Below, in pieces: positions 18,123-26,125 of a stretch of 64,000 bases of DNA. The translations under genes were made by a program, and so were the position numbers. Under the pieces are notes generated by a model that did not search any database, was not told the origin of the DNA, and was given only the letters and a program-made list of their open reading frames with translations. This DNA is from CAWBRT01 sp963791145 (GTDB lineage Bacteria; Acidobacteriota; Terriglobia; Terriglobales; Acidobacteriaceae), in assembly GCA_963791145.1 (NCBI GenBank), contig CAWBRT010000011.1, forward strand, positions 682,001 to 746,000, written 5' to 3'. Within the stretch, counting starts at the first letter, position 1; each line of letters begins with the position of its first letter.

Positions 18123-18523
18123 TTCTTTTCACCGCGTTCACGAGACTGTACACGGTAGGTGAGCAAGAATGCGCTCGTTGTAGTCCCCGGTCTCTGAAAT
18201 CCCCTGACGCCCAGGTACATGTTGCGCCGATCATCCGAGGTATAGAACCCGCGGACGCTATTCAGCACGTCCCCCAGCGTGCGCCACCCATATTGCGCAA
18301 TTTCCTTGGCAGTAATAACCGTAACCGCCGAGGGAGCAACGAGGGAGTCCTGCGTGTGTCGCGAGGCGCTGAAGACCTTTACTCGCGCCAACTCCTCGAT
18401 GCTGAGCGACGTGAGCTCCTGATCTGCTGAACTCTGAGCGAAGGCGGCTAGAGGGCCTAAGACCAATCCCAGAAGGACAGCGCCGCACAGACGACGGCGA
18501 CTTTTCCGCGCGAACGGGTGCAT
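18119..18523 (-). pseudogene. TonB-dependent receptor remnant lacking the barrel
   Basis: The frame encodes a signal peptide (LCGAVLLGLVLGPLAAFA), then the start of a plug domain: ELTSLSIEELARVKVFSASR, APSAVTVITAKEIAQYGWRT and LGVRGFQRPG. A base is missing after FQRPG; the next frame reads DYNERIL, the expected continuation. Instead of 500 or more barrel residues, only a short tail follows, and the open frame closes with FLLTYRV, which looks like a terminal barrel strand. So both ends are kept and the middle is gone. The product of 134 residues cannot form a receptor. The stop still overlaps the YfiR start. A true deletion and an assembly collapse are both possible. Confidence 0.8.
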
Positions 18524-18811
18524 GGTCTTTGTTATCGGCAGTTTGCGCAGTGACTTTAGGGGATATCTTTAGGGGACGTTCAGGTGCTTCTCATAGCCAG
18601 ACCGGCCATATCAGGCCGGAAACCAAGGGGGCAAGGCGGGCGCCTTTTTCGACGCCAAACGCCCCTCCATCCGGCGCACGATCTTCACGATCTTAATGAA
18701 ACTCCGCAAAGTGCCGATAGACGAGATGGACAAATGCCCTGTTATTTGGCATGAACGGCCCATATAAGGGCCTCCAATTATCGGGTTAACGACCTGCATG
18801 AGGAGATGTGT
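18524..18811. other. Divergent intergenic region with hairpins
   Basis: This lies between the minus-strand TonB-YfiR-GGDEF unit and the plus-strand REC-HPt gene. Visible are a direct repeat (ctttagggga twice, about 18553-18578), a hairpin ccggcc/ggccgg (18602-18619) and a hairpin ggccc/gggcc (about 18759-18774). Promoters for both directions should be here. I recognise no riboswitch. Confidence 0.45.
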
Positions 18812-19639
18812 TTGGACTCTCAAGCTCATGAGCTCGGCTCTTCGCCTCGCCTCCTTCTGGTGGAAGACAGTCCCGTCACTCGGGAAGTCGTGCAGTTGAT
18901 GCTGGCGACTTTGAAACGGCAGGCGGATGTAGCCGAGGATGGGATCCGGGCGATCGAAGCCTGCCGCCTGCGGCAGTACGAGGTGGTGCTGATGGACGTG
19001 TTGATGCCGCGCCTGGACGGCCACGAGGCCACCCGGCAGATTCGCGCCTCAACCGGCTCCCCTTTCCTGCCTTGGATCGTGGGGATGTCAGCCAATACGG
19101 GGACTCTCGACCGGGAAGAGTGCGCGGCCGCGGGCATGAATGACTTTCTGGAAAAGCCGGTGCGGTTCGAGCGGCTGGAACATGTCTTGCGGCGCGCCTC
19201 TCGCCGCGTCCGGCAAGTCGCGAAAGACAGAGTTCAAAGCGGCACGGCGTCACCTCAGCCGGGACAAGAACAGCGCTCGCCAGAGGCTCCCAGTCAGGAT
19301 ACGATCGCGTGCCTCGGCCACTGGGATCAAGAAAAGCTCAGATGCATTTGCGATGCGTACGTCAAAGACGCCCGGGAGGTTCTCTCCCAACTGAGCTTAT
19401 CGGCGGCGGAAAACGACTACGCGGCAGTGCGAAAGAAGGCCCATTACCTGCAAGGCAGCAGCGCGATGGTCGGAGCGGTCAAGCTCAGCTCGTTGTGCCG
19501 TGAACTCGAGGATCGCTCGCTGGCCCACGAGCCGGCCGGCCGGCTATTGCTGGAGATGGAGCAGGTGTTCCAGAAAACATCGACGACATTGGAGAGGCTG
19601 GCAGAGGAGTACGGCAGGAGCATGCGGAATGTCGACTGA
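18812..19639 (+). CDS. Receiver-HPt phosphorelay protein
   Basis: About 275 residues. The N-terminal receiver domain has the acidic pair in LLLVEDSPVTREV, the phosphoacceptor Asp62 in VVLMDVLMPRLDG and the lysine in DFLEKPVRF. A linker (about 135-170) leads to a C-terminal HPt domain with VRKKAHYLQGSSAMVGA carrying the phospho-histidine. It has no kinase or output domain, so it passes phosphate between partners. TTG 18812 is taken as the start because gaggag lies six bases before it, while the in-frame ATG 18806 directly abuts that site. It overlaps the NarL-type regulator gene by 11 bases. Confidence 0.85.
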   Translation: MDSQAHELGSSPRLLLVEDSPVTREVVQLMLATLKRQADVAEDGIRAIEACRLRQYEVVLMDVLMPRLDGHEATRQIRASTGSPFLPWIVGMSANTGTLDREECAAAGMNDFLEKPVRFERLEHVLRRASRRVRQVAKDRVQSGTASPQPGQEQRSPEAPSQDTIACLGHWDQEKLRCICDAYVKDAREVLSQLSLSAAENDYAAVRKKAHYLQGSSAMVGAVKLSSLCRELEDRSLAHEPAGRLLLEMEQVFQKTSTTLERLAEEYGRSMRNVD

Positions 19640-20291
19640 GACAGTGCATATCCTGATTGCCGACGACCATCCAGTCGTCCGCATGGGAGTTCGGAACATG
19701 CTCGAGCGGGAGTACCGTTTCCGCGTCGTGGCGGAGGCCGGCGACGGAGCCGAGGCGGTCAGCCAAGTGGACGCTCTCCAGCCGGATGTCCTTCTCCTCG
19801 ATTTATCCATGCCCAAATTCTCCGGCATGGAGGCGCTGCAAGAGCTGGCGGCGCGAAAGCTTAAGACCAGAACAATCGTGCTGACGGCGAGCATCGACAA
19901 AGCACAAATTCTCGAAGCCCTGTGCTTAGGGGCACGCGGAATCGTCAGCAAGCGCGCGCTGCTGACTGAGCTGCATGAGTGCGTTCACGCTGTCCTGGAG
20001 GACAAATTCTGGATCCTTGGCACGTCAGTCGCGGATCCGGCAGAGCTGCTCGAGAAGCTGGCCGGAGAGATTTCCGCCGCCAAGAAAACCTTCGGCCTCA
20101 CGCCTCGCGAGCTCCAGATCACCGCGTTGGTCGCCGAAGGATGTACTAACAGGGACGCCGCCATGGAATGTGGAATCAGCGAAGAAACAGTTAAGCACCA
20201 CCTGAAGCGAATCTTCGACAAGACCGGGGTATCCAACCGTCTTGAGCTGGCTGTCTTCGCCATGAATCACGCACTCACGCGCTCTTATTGA
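19629..20291 (+). CDS. NarL/FixJ-type response regulator
   Basis: A 220-residue two-domain regulator. The receiver (1-120) has ILIADDHPVVRMG, phospho-acceptor Asp58 in VLLLDLSMP and lysine in GIVSKRALL. The C-terminal LuxR-type helix-turn-helix spans roughly 155-215: LTPRELQITALVAEGCTNRDAAM ... ISEETVKHHLKRIFDKTGVSNR. It binds DNA when phosphorylated. The start overlaps the REC-HPt gene, which implies co-translation and that this is the relay's transcriptional output. No sensor kinase gene adjoins, so the phosphate source is encoded elsewhere. Confidence 0.9.
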   Translation: MSTETVHILIADDHPVVRMGVRNMLEREYRFRVVAEAGDGAEAVSQVDALQPDVLLLDLSMPKFSGMEALQELAARKLKTRTIVLTASIDKAQILEALCLGARGIVSKRALLTELHECVHAVLEDKFWILGTSVADPAELLEKLAGEISAAKKTFGLTPRELQITALVAEGCTNRDAAMECGISEETVKHHLKRIFDKTGVSNRLELAVFAMNHALTRSY

Positions 20292-20341
20292 CCCCTCGGC
20301 CGGACGCCGAAGCGAGAACTCCTGGGAGCTGTTGGACGGTC

Positions 20342-20746
20342 ATGGAAAAAGATCAGATGAACGGCGCCGAGACTACGCCGAAGACGGCTGAAGCAGCGAG
20401 CATGGGCGCCGCATTCGACGCCTCCGAGATGCTCGGCAACGTTGCGGGAAGCCGGCACATAGCGACTGTCATGCTCAAACGGCTGTTGTCCAATATGCCG
20501 GTTCGGATACGGGAACTGGAAATCGCGCTCGCCTCCAGTGACGCACAGTGCGCCACGCGGGAAGCTCACACCATCAAGAGTCTTGCCGCTTACGCCGGCG
20601 CAGCGCCCCTGCGCGAATGCGCGCTCCGCCTGGAGCAACTCTGCCGGCAGGGCCTTCTGGCGCAAGCCGCAGACGGCCTGCCGGAACTCCAGTTGCAAAT
20701 CGACCGAACCATACCTGAATGGCAGGCATTTCTAGCCCAGGGTTGA
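20342..20746 (+). CDS. Stand-alone HPt domain protein
   Basis: About 134 residues, almost wholly one histidine phosphotransfer four-helix domain. It has the family pattern MLKRLLSNMPVRIRELEIAL, the phospho-histidine in REAHTIKSLAAYAG and a final helix ELQLQIDRTIPEWQAFL. The frame is open from TTG 20288, right at the previous gene's end, but ATG 20342 (MEKDQMNGAE) gives the tidier start. It is third in a plus-strand run of relay genes with no kinase and may link a distant hybrid kinase (such as those at 52-63 kb) to a receiver. Confidence 0.8.
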   Translation: MEKDQMNGAETTPKTAEAASMGAAFDASEMLGNVAGSRHIATVMLKRLLSNMPVRIRELEIALASSDAQCATREAHTIKSLAAYAGAAPLRECALRLEQLCRQGLLAQAADGLPELQLQIDRTIPEWQAFLAQG

Positions 20747-20902
20747 GAAAGTCCGCTCGACGGTCTTACCTCCACTACGCGCCGGGAATTAATCGATTGC
20801 GATTTTTCGTGCCAGATTTCATGTAAAGAACCACAACGGTCGATCGCGATATGGCGCGGGACCTTGGGTATCCAGGTAGAAAAATCAAAAAGTCATAAGC
20901 GC

Positions 20903-21559
20903 TCACGGAGCCGCGGCGAATCTGGCTCCCATCTCAAAGGCCTTCTGGCAGTCGAGCGGGAACTGTTCCCTGCGCCTGGCGGCCTTTGCCGCGGGATCAA
21001 ACCGTTCCTGGTAGATTTTCGAGTAGTCTTCGAATTGCAGCGTGTCGTAGCAAATGAGCGATTCGGCATTCCCGAAGATCGTCTTCAGAAACGTTTCGGT
21101 TGCGGAGATGTCTCCGTCAAAGCCGATCTGCTGCAGGCGCTCCGGGAACGAGTTCAGCGTGTAAATGAAGCCGGTACGAATCTTCCTGGGAAAGAGAGTG
21201 CGGTTCGGATCGCCATCCTTCTTATAGATATAGAAAGGAAACATGAGCCGCTCCAGGAACGACTTCATCTCGCCGGATACGCCCCAGAAATAGATCGGCG
21301 AGCCCAGCAGGATGGCATCGGCCGATTTGATGGACTCGAGAATCGGGGTAAGATCGTCCTTCACCGCGCACCGGCCGTAGCTGGCGCCGCCTTTTGTCTT
21401 GCAACCGAAGCAACTCTTGCAGCCTTTGAAATCGAGATCATAAAGATGGATGAGTTTAGTTGTCGCCCCCTTGGAGGCGGCCCCGGCGAGAGCTTTTTCC
21501 AGCAGCGTGGCGGTGTTCCATCCCTTTCGTGGGCTTCCGTTGAAGGCAATCACTTGCAT
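20903..21559 (-). CDS. Flavodoxin-fold NAD(P)H reductase with cysteine cluster
   Basis: A 218-residue NADPH-dependent FMN reductase/iron-sulfur flavoprotein-type protein. The FMN phosphate loop is AFNGSPRKGWNTATLL at the N-terminus; GSPIYFWGVSGEMKSFLER is the second flavin-binding segment. Between them lies KGCKSCFGCK with a further Cys in YGRC, a spacing close to the compact cluster motif of Isf proteins. ATG 21559 begins the conserved MQVIAFNGSP. It follows the old-yellow-enzyme gene on the same strand by 72 bases, so it may supply electrons to it or to another reductase. Confidence 0.82.
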   Translation of the reverse strand: MQVIAFNGSPRKGWNTATLLEKALAGAASKGATTKLIHLYDLDFKGCKSCFGCKTKGGASYGRCAVKDDLTPILESIKSADAILLGSPIYFWGVSGEMKSFLERLMFPFYIYKKDGDPNRTLFPRKIRTGFIYTLNSFPERLQQIGFDGDISATETFLKTIFGNAESLICYDTLQFEDYSKIYQERFDPAAKAARRREQFPLDCQKAFEMGARFAAAP

Positions 21560-21631
21560 AAGATTTGGTTGTCCTCTCTCCGATAGTGGAAGCATGGTCT
21601 CCGATAGCATGGGCCCCAAGCGACGCGACAG

Positions 21632-23561
21632 CTACACCGCTGCTGCGGCTTCCGCCGCTTCACAGACGGCAGCCAAGATATCACGCGGCTTCTCGCAATC
21701 GCCGACCCGCTTCCAAACGATTCCCTACACCCAAGCGCTTCCAGCCGCTTGGAACGCACCCCAACGGCAATGACCACGGCGTCTACGCCCTCCAGGAGCA
21801 AAAGCGATCCATCTCTTTTGCGCAGCGAAGCTCCCTTTTGTCCCCAATGCTCCAGGAGCACCCCGGTCATGGTCTGGACTTGGAGGGCTTCCAGCCGCGA
21901 CAACAGCGTCGCTCTGGCCGTCGGCGTGATCGTTGGCCCCAACTGGTCGAGCACCTCGATGACGATGACCTGCTTGCCTTGCGAAGCCAGATAGTCGGCC
22001 GTCTCCAAGCCAACCATTCCCCCGCCGACCACCAGAGCCTTCCCCCCGGAACCTGCTGGCCGCCTAAGGCCGCCCAGGCTGAGATGATCTTGTCGGGAAA
22101 TTCGGTAGGAATGTTCACGGTTGCCGGCTGCGCTCCGATGGCTTCGATCACCACATCGGGTTTCGCGGCCGCAATGGCGTCAGGCGTAATTTCGACGCCG
22201 CACTTCACCTCAACGCCCAGCTTTTCCAGGTCGTGCACACGAGCCCGGACCACCTCGGACAGCTCGGCTTTTCCGGGTGGAACAGAGGCAATCCGCATCT
22301 GCCCGCCCAATTGAGCCTCTTTCTCGAAGAGCGTAACCTTATGCCCGCGCGCGGCAGCAACCCGGGCCGCTTCCAGGCCGGCCGGCCCACCGCCCAACAC
22401 CAGCACCCGTTTCTTCACGTCGGCAGGCGGTATACCGGCTTCGAACTCCATTGCGACCCATGGATTCTGCGTACACCTGACGTCATGCTGCTGCATGAGC
22501 CGGCCGATACACCCCATATTGCAGGCGACGCACTTGCGTATGTCTTCCGTCCTGCCCTCCATGGCTTTGCGAGGCCATTGGGGATCGGCGAACAAGGCCC
22601 GGCCGGTGGCGACGAAATCGGCGTCTCCGCGGGCCAGTATATCTTCCGCTATCTCCGGACCGTTGATGCGCCCCACGGCTATCACAGGAATGCGGACGCG
22701 CGTTTTGATGGCGCGCGCGTACTTGGCCAGATGTCCGGGGGCATAGTAGATAGGCTGAACTACCTGCCCTATGCTGTAGTCTGTCTCGTTCATGCCGACG
22801 CTTACGTGCAACCCATTGATGCCTTCAGCCTCAAGTATTTCGGCGAAGTTGCTCATGTCCTCGACGGTGAGGCCGCCCGGCATGAACTCGGTCGCGCTCA
22901 GCCGGTAGGTGACTGGCGCCATTCCGGCCACGCGCTTGCGCACAGACCGGACCACTTCCAAAGGAAACCTTGCCCGGTTCTCGAACGATCCGCCGTACTG
23001 ATCCTGCCGGCGGTTTGAGTATGGCGAGAGGAACTGCTGCAGCAGGTATCCGTGCGCTCCGTGCACCTCCACTACCTGGAAGCCGGCCTCGACAACCCTG
23101 GCCGCCGCGGCGCCAAAGCTCTCGATCATGAGATTGATTTCGTCCAGGGTCATCTCCCGCGGAACCTCACCCGTCAACCGGTGCGTAATAGCGGAGGGCG
23201 CAACCACCGGGACGCCGCTGGATTTCGACGACATCAGCCTGCCGTTGTGGATCAGCTGAACAGCGGGCACGGCGCCATGTTCCTTGATGGTTTCAGCAAG
23301 CCGCCGCAGTCCGGGAATGAACTTATCGTCGGAGGCCCCGATCCCGTAGACTCGATGCTTGGCGCTCTGGTGGATGTATACGGCTTCCACGATGATGAGT
23401 CCCGTTCCGCCGCGCGCCCGCTCCCGGTAATAACGAATATTGCGGTCGCACACCATTCCGTCGGTGCCCGTAAAGTTGGTGCCCATGGGGGGCATCACGA
23501 TCCGGTTCTTGATGCGTACTTTTCCTATGCTGCCTTCCTGAAACAGATGCGGATATTGCAT
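21632..23561 (-). CDS. Old-yellow-enzyme / 2,4-dienoyl-CoA reductase type flavoprotein, twice frameshifted
   Basis: About 640 residues: an N-terminal FMN TIM barrel (KNRIVMPPMGTNF ... HGAHGYLLQQFLSPYSNRR), a four-cysteine [4Fe-4S] site CVACNMGC with Cys after a further 11 residues, then an FAD/NAD(P)H double Rossmann region (RVLVLGGGPAGLEAARVA; KALVVGGGMVGLETADYLA). The frame breaks near 22040 at a six-C run, and again near 21720; the third frame gives RVGDCEKPRDILAAVCEAAE, the usual FadH-like ending, with stop at 21632. These enzymes reduce activated C=C bonds of enoyl-CoAs or enoates with NAD(P)H. Identity is secure; the substrate is not known. Confidence 0.87.
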
Positions 23562-23919
23562 ATTGCTCTCCGCGGCCGGCGGCGAATGGGTTGTGCTCGC
23601 GGCGAGTGTAGCTTCATTCCTGATAAAAAGCCATCGGGGGAAACATCAGGGAGCGCGCATCGGGAGACCGGCGCCGCATGGCATAGTCTCCCGAGTTTCG
23701 TACAGCAAATAACTTGCCCGTTCTATAGCTTGTTTCATAAATGGAACTGGTGGAAGCCCACGCCTTTACGCGTGGGAAACGATGGGCTTAACAGAACGCC
23801 TTTAGGCGCTGTGAATACGCCGTCACAGCGGCTAAAGCCGGTTCTTCGGCCCCTTGATCCCCACGGCTGAAGCCGTGGGCTTCCACAAAATGCCCTTCGA
23901 AGGCGTTTATGAAACAAGC
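23562..23919. other. Intergenic region with a long palindromic element
   Basis: There is no gene here. The first 160 bases are the OYE-gene leader without a clear promoter; the rest is the hairpin element 23727-23920. Confidence 0.5.
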
Positions 23920-23920
23920 T
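23727..23920. repeat. Long palindromic repeat (A-type) with perfect 13-bp arms
   Basis: agcttgtttcata (23727-23739) pairs perfectly with tatgaaacaagct (23908-23920). Inside, a second arm pair tggaagcccacg / cgtgggcttcca brackets small hairpins (acgcctttacgcgt, aacgcctttaggcg, ggctaaagccgg). It ends exactly at the stop codon of the MBL gene, so its transcript could fold right behind that gene. Confidence 0.8.
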
Positions 23921-24699
23921 CAGACTTTGGCCGCGGCTCCGATCGATGGATACTCCGCCTGCTCGAAGACACGGGGCTCATGTCCGGGCAGGACGTGATC
24001 ACATATTGCTTCCATCTTCTCGAAGGTCTTGTAGTAGTCGGCCAGGTTGTAATGAATCCCGGACGGGATGTGCTTGTGGATGCCACCGCCGGTCCAGTTC
24101 TCAAACAGGCCGAGGCAGTCGCTGGCGATCAGGTAACGGCCGCCGCTGGTGTTGACCAGAACCCCCTGCATGCCGGGCGTGTGCCCGGGAATGGTCACCA
24201 GATCGATTCCGGGCAGCAGGTTGCAATCGCCTTCGACGGCGACGATCCGCTCGATGCTGTTCAGCCACTGCGGGCGCATGCCGAGCTGGTGAGACTCGTA
24301 ATAAACCCAGTGCGGCGGCAGCGGGCTGATGGCATATTCCATCTCCCGCTTCTGCACGAAAATCCGCGCTTTGGTGAACAGCGCATTGTTGAAGCAATGG
24401 TCCCAGTGCAGATGAGTGTTGACCACGAACTCCAGGTCTTCGACGTTCACACCCAGCTTCTTCAACGTGGCCTGAATTTTCATCTCCGGGGTTTGCTTCA
24501 GGCCATGATGGTACTTGGCGGCCCAGGCTTCATCCGCGCAGCCGGAATCGACCAGCACGGCCTTGTCCCTGCCCTTCACCAGGTACGCGATGATGGGAGC
24601 CACGAGTTTGCGGCCTGGGTCGATCTGATAGGTCAGGTTCGACTTCTCGATGGCCTGGAACTCGCCTACCTTGAGCGGGTAAATGGTGTACTGTTCCAT
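23920..24699 (-). CDS. Metallo-beta-lactamase-fold hydrolase
   Basis: A 259-residue MBL-fold enzyme of the lactonase/glyoxalase II type. The zinc motif THLHWDH is central, preceded by AVLVDSGCADEAW and followed by IPGHTPGMQGV, ASDCLGL and a closing LPGHEPRVF. This layout resembles N-acyl-homoserine-lactone lactonases but is shared by many hydrolases of lactones and thioesters. The frame is open to 24732, but ATG 24699 has gaggtg upstream and lies seven bases after the enolase stop. It is the last gene of the AcnX-carrier-enolase run and may open a lactone or release a product there. Confidence 0.83.
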   Translation of the reverse strand: MEQYTIYPLKVGEFQAIEKSNLTYQIDPGRKLVAPIIAYLVKGRDKAVLVDSGCADEAWAAKYHHGLKQTPEMKIQATLKKLGVNVEDLEFVVNTHLHWDHCFNNALFTKARIFVQKREMEYAISPLPPHWVYYESHQLGMRPQWLNSIERIVAVEGDCNLLPGIDLVTIPGHTPGMQGVLVNTSGGRYLIASDCLGLFENWTGGGIHKHIPSGIHYNLADYYKTFEKMEAICDHVLPGHEPRVFEQAEYPSIGAAAKV

Positions 24700-24706
24700 A
24701 CGCACC

Positions 24707-25987
24707 TCACCGGACGGCAGCGGATTTGGCAAGGTTCGGCCATCCCACCAGCTTGATTCCGAACTCTTCTTCTGCCCGCATCAAGGCATTCAGCTTGGAA
24801 AGGCGCTCACCGCCCTTGACGCCGGTCTTGATCATCAAAGCATTCCATGCCACGGCAAAGTGCGCGATGGAGTCATCGACCGTTTCGCCGGAGCGATGCG
24901 ACAGCACCGCCGCCACTCCGTGTTTCTGCGCCAGCCGGGTGGTATTCTCGGCGCCGGTGATCGTGCCTACCTGGTTGGTCTTGACGATCATCGCCTTGGC
25001 GCAGTTCGCTCTGATTCCAGCTTCGGTCCGCTGGGGATTGGTGGCGTAGATATCATCGGCGCAGACGATGCACTTGCTTCCCACCCTCTTGTTCAGGGCG
25101 GCGAAAGCTTCGTAATCATTGCTATGGAAACCGTCTTCGGCATAAATTATCCGGAACCGTTCGACTAATTCCGTCAGGTAGTCCAACTGCTGCTCGGGAG
25201 TCCTGGTCTTGCCTTCGCGCGTGTACCGATAAACCTTCGCTTTCGCATCCCAGAGACGGTCGGCTGCAATGTCAAAACCGAGCCTGATTTCGACGCCCTG
25301 CTGATCAGAAATCTTCTTGCAGGCTTCTTCCAGGATCTCAAAGGCCTCAAAATCGTTCAGATTGGCCGTCCACGAATTTTCATCGTCGGTGCCGCCGGCA
25401 AATCCGGGATCCTTCTTCTCCAGCAGCCTGCCTACTTCCTCATGCACCAGCAGATTGATCTGCACGCCCTGCTTTATGCTCTTCAAACCCTGGGCGACAA
25501 CCAGATGCTCCTGCATGTCGGGCGCCGGTCCCATGCTGTGCGCCCCGCCGCCGATCACATTGCCGAGCGGATAAGGCAGCGTGTAATTCGCCTTGGGCTC
25601 GATGAACTTGAACAATGGCACATTCAGCGCGGCGGCGGCCGCGGTGGCGCAGGCGACCGAGACCACGGTGGAGGTGTTGCCGCCCATGCGCTCGAAGTTC
25701 GGGGTGCCATCGGCGTCGCGCAAAAGCTGGTCGATGCGCTGCCGCTCGGCGGCGTCGGCGCCGACCAGCTGGGGAATGACGCTCTTCTTCAGGATTGCGA
25801 TCGAGCCGGCAATGCCATCGGGCGAATACGCCGGGGCTTCGAATTCGCCTCGGCTGCCGGGAGCTCCGAAGGGCGCGGCCACCCGCCCAAATCCATTCTG
25901 AGTTTCGACATCCACTTCCAGGGTTTCGACTCCACGGCTGTCAAAAATTGTCCGGTAGCTGATCTTTTTGATGATCGTTTCTTTCAA
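24707..25987 (-). CDS. Divergent enolase-family enzyme
   Basis: A 426-residue enolase superfamily protein. Counterparts of the enolase metal ligands and catalytic residues are present: FDIAADRL, YAEDGF, CADDIYATN, then VKTNQVGTIT, SHRSGET and IKTG. Two normally invariant regions differ. The first catalytic loop, PSGASTG in true enolases, reads PFGAPGSRG; and GDEGGYAPN reads TDDENSWTAN. I therefore doubt it is the glycolytic enzyme and suspect action on another 2-hydroxy-3-substituted acid. The TTG at 25987 is used as start: gaggag lies eight bases before it and family sequence begins there. It sits between an MFS carrier and the MBL gene in the aconitase X run. Confidence 0.8.
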   Translation of the reverse strand: MKETIIKKISYRTIFDSRGVETLEVDVETQNGFGRVAAPFGAPGSRGEFEAPAYSPDGIAGSIAILKKSVIPQLVGADAAERQRIDQLLRDADGTPNFERMGGNTSTVVSVACATAAAAALNVPLFKFIEPKANYTLPYPLGNVIGGGAHSMGPAPDMQEHLVVAQGLKSIKQGVQINLLVHEEVGRLLEKKDPGFAGGTDDENSWTANLNDFEAFEILEEACKKISDQQGVEIRLGFDIAADRLWDAKAKVYRYTREGKTRTPEQQLDYLTELVERFRIIYAEDGFHSNDYEAFAALNKRVGSKCIVCADDIYATNPQRTEAGIRANCAKAMIVKTNQVGTITGAENTTRLAQKHGVAAVLSHRSGETVDDSIAHFAVAWNALMIKTGVKGGERLSKLNALMRAEEEFGIKLVGWPNLAKSAAVR

Positions 25988-26125
25988 GTTCGTACTCCTC
26001 TCGATGGCCCTGCCGCAGTACACGCATACGGGGGCGAATTAAATTGTGATTCCGCGAGTCCTCGGGCGCTTGCGACCATGGTGTCCCCGGCGAAGGCCAC
26101 TGCTGGCATCCGCCGGGGCATGAGC

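Noticed and set aside
18524..18811. A possible c-di-GMP or cobalamin riboswitch before the TonB remnant
   Set aside because: The hairpins there do not show the conserved GEMM or B12-box words.
18611..19024. A minus-strand frame ending with basic, proline-rich residues next to the REC-HPt gene
   Set aside because: Most of it is antisense to the receiver domain, and the remainder is too short and featureless to support a gene.
24707..25987. Calling this gene eno, the glycolytic enolase
   Set aside because: The PSGASTG and GDEGGYAPN loops are replaced; a family-level call is safer.
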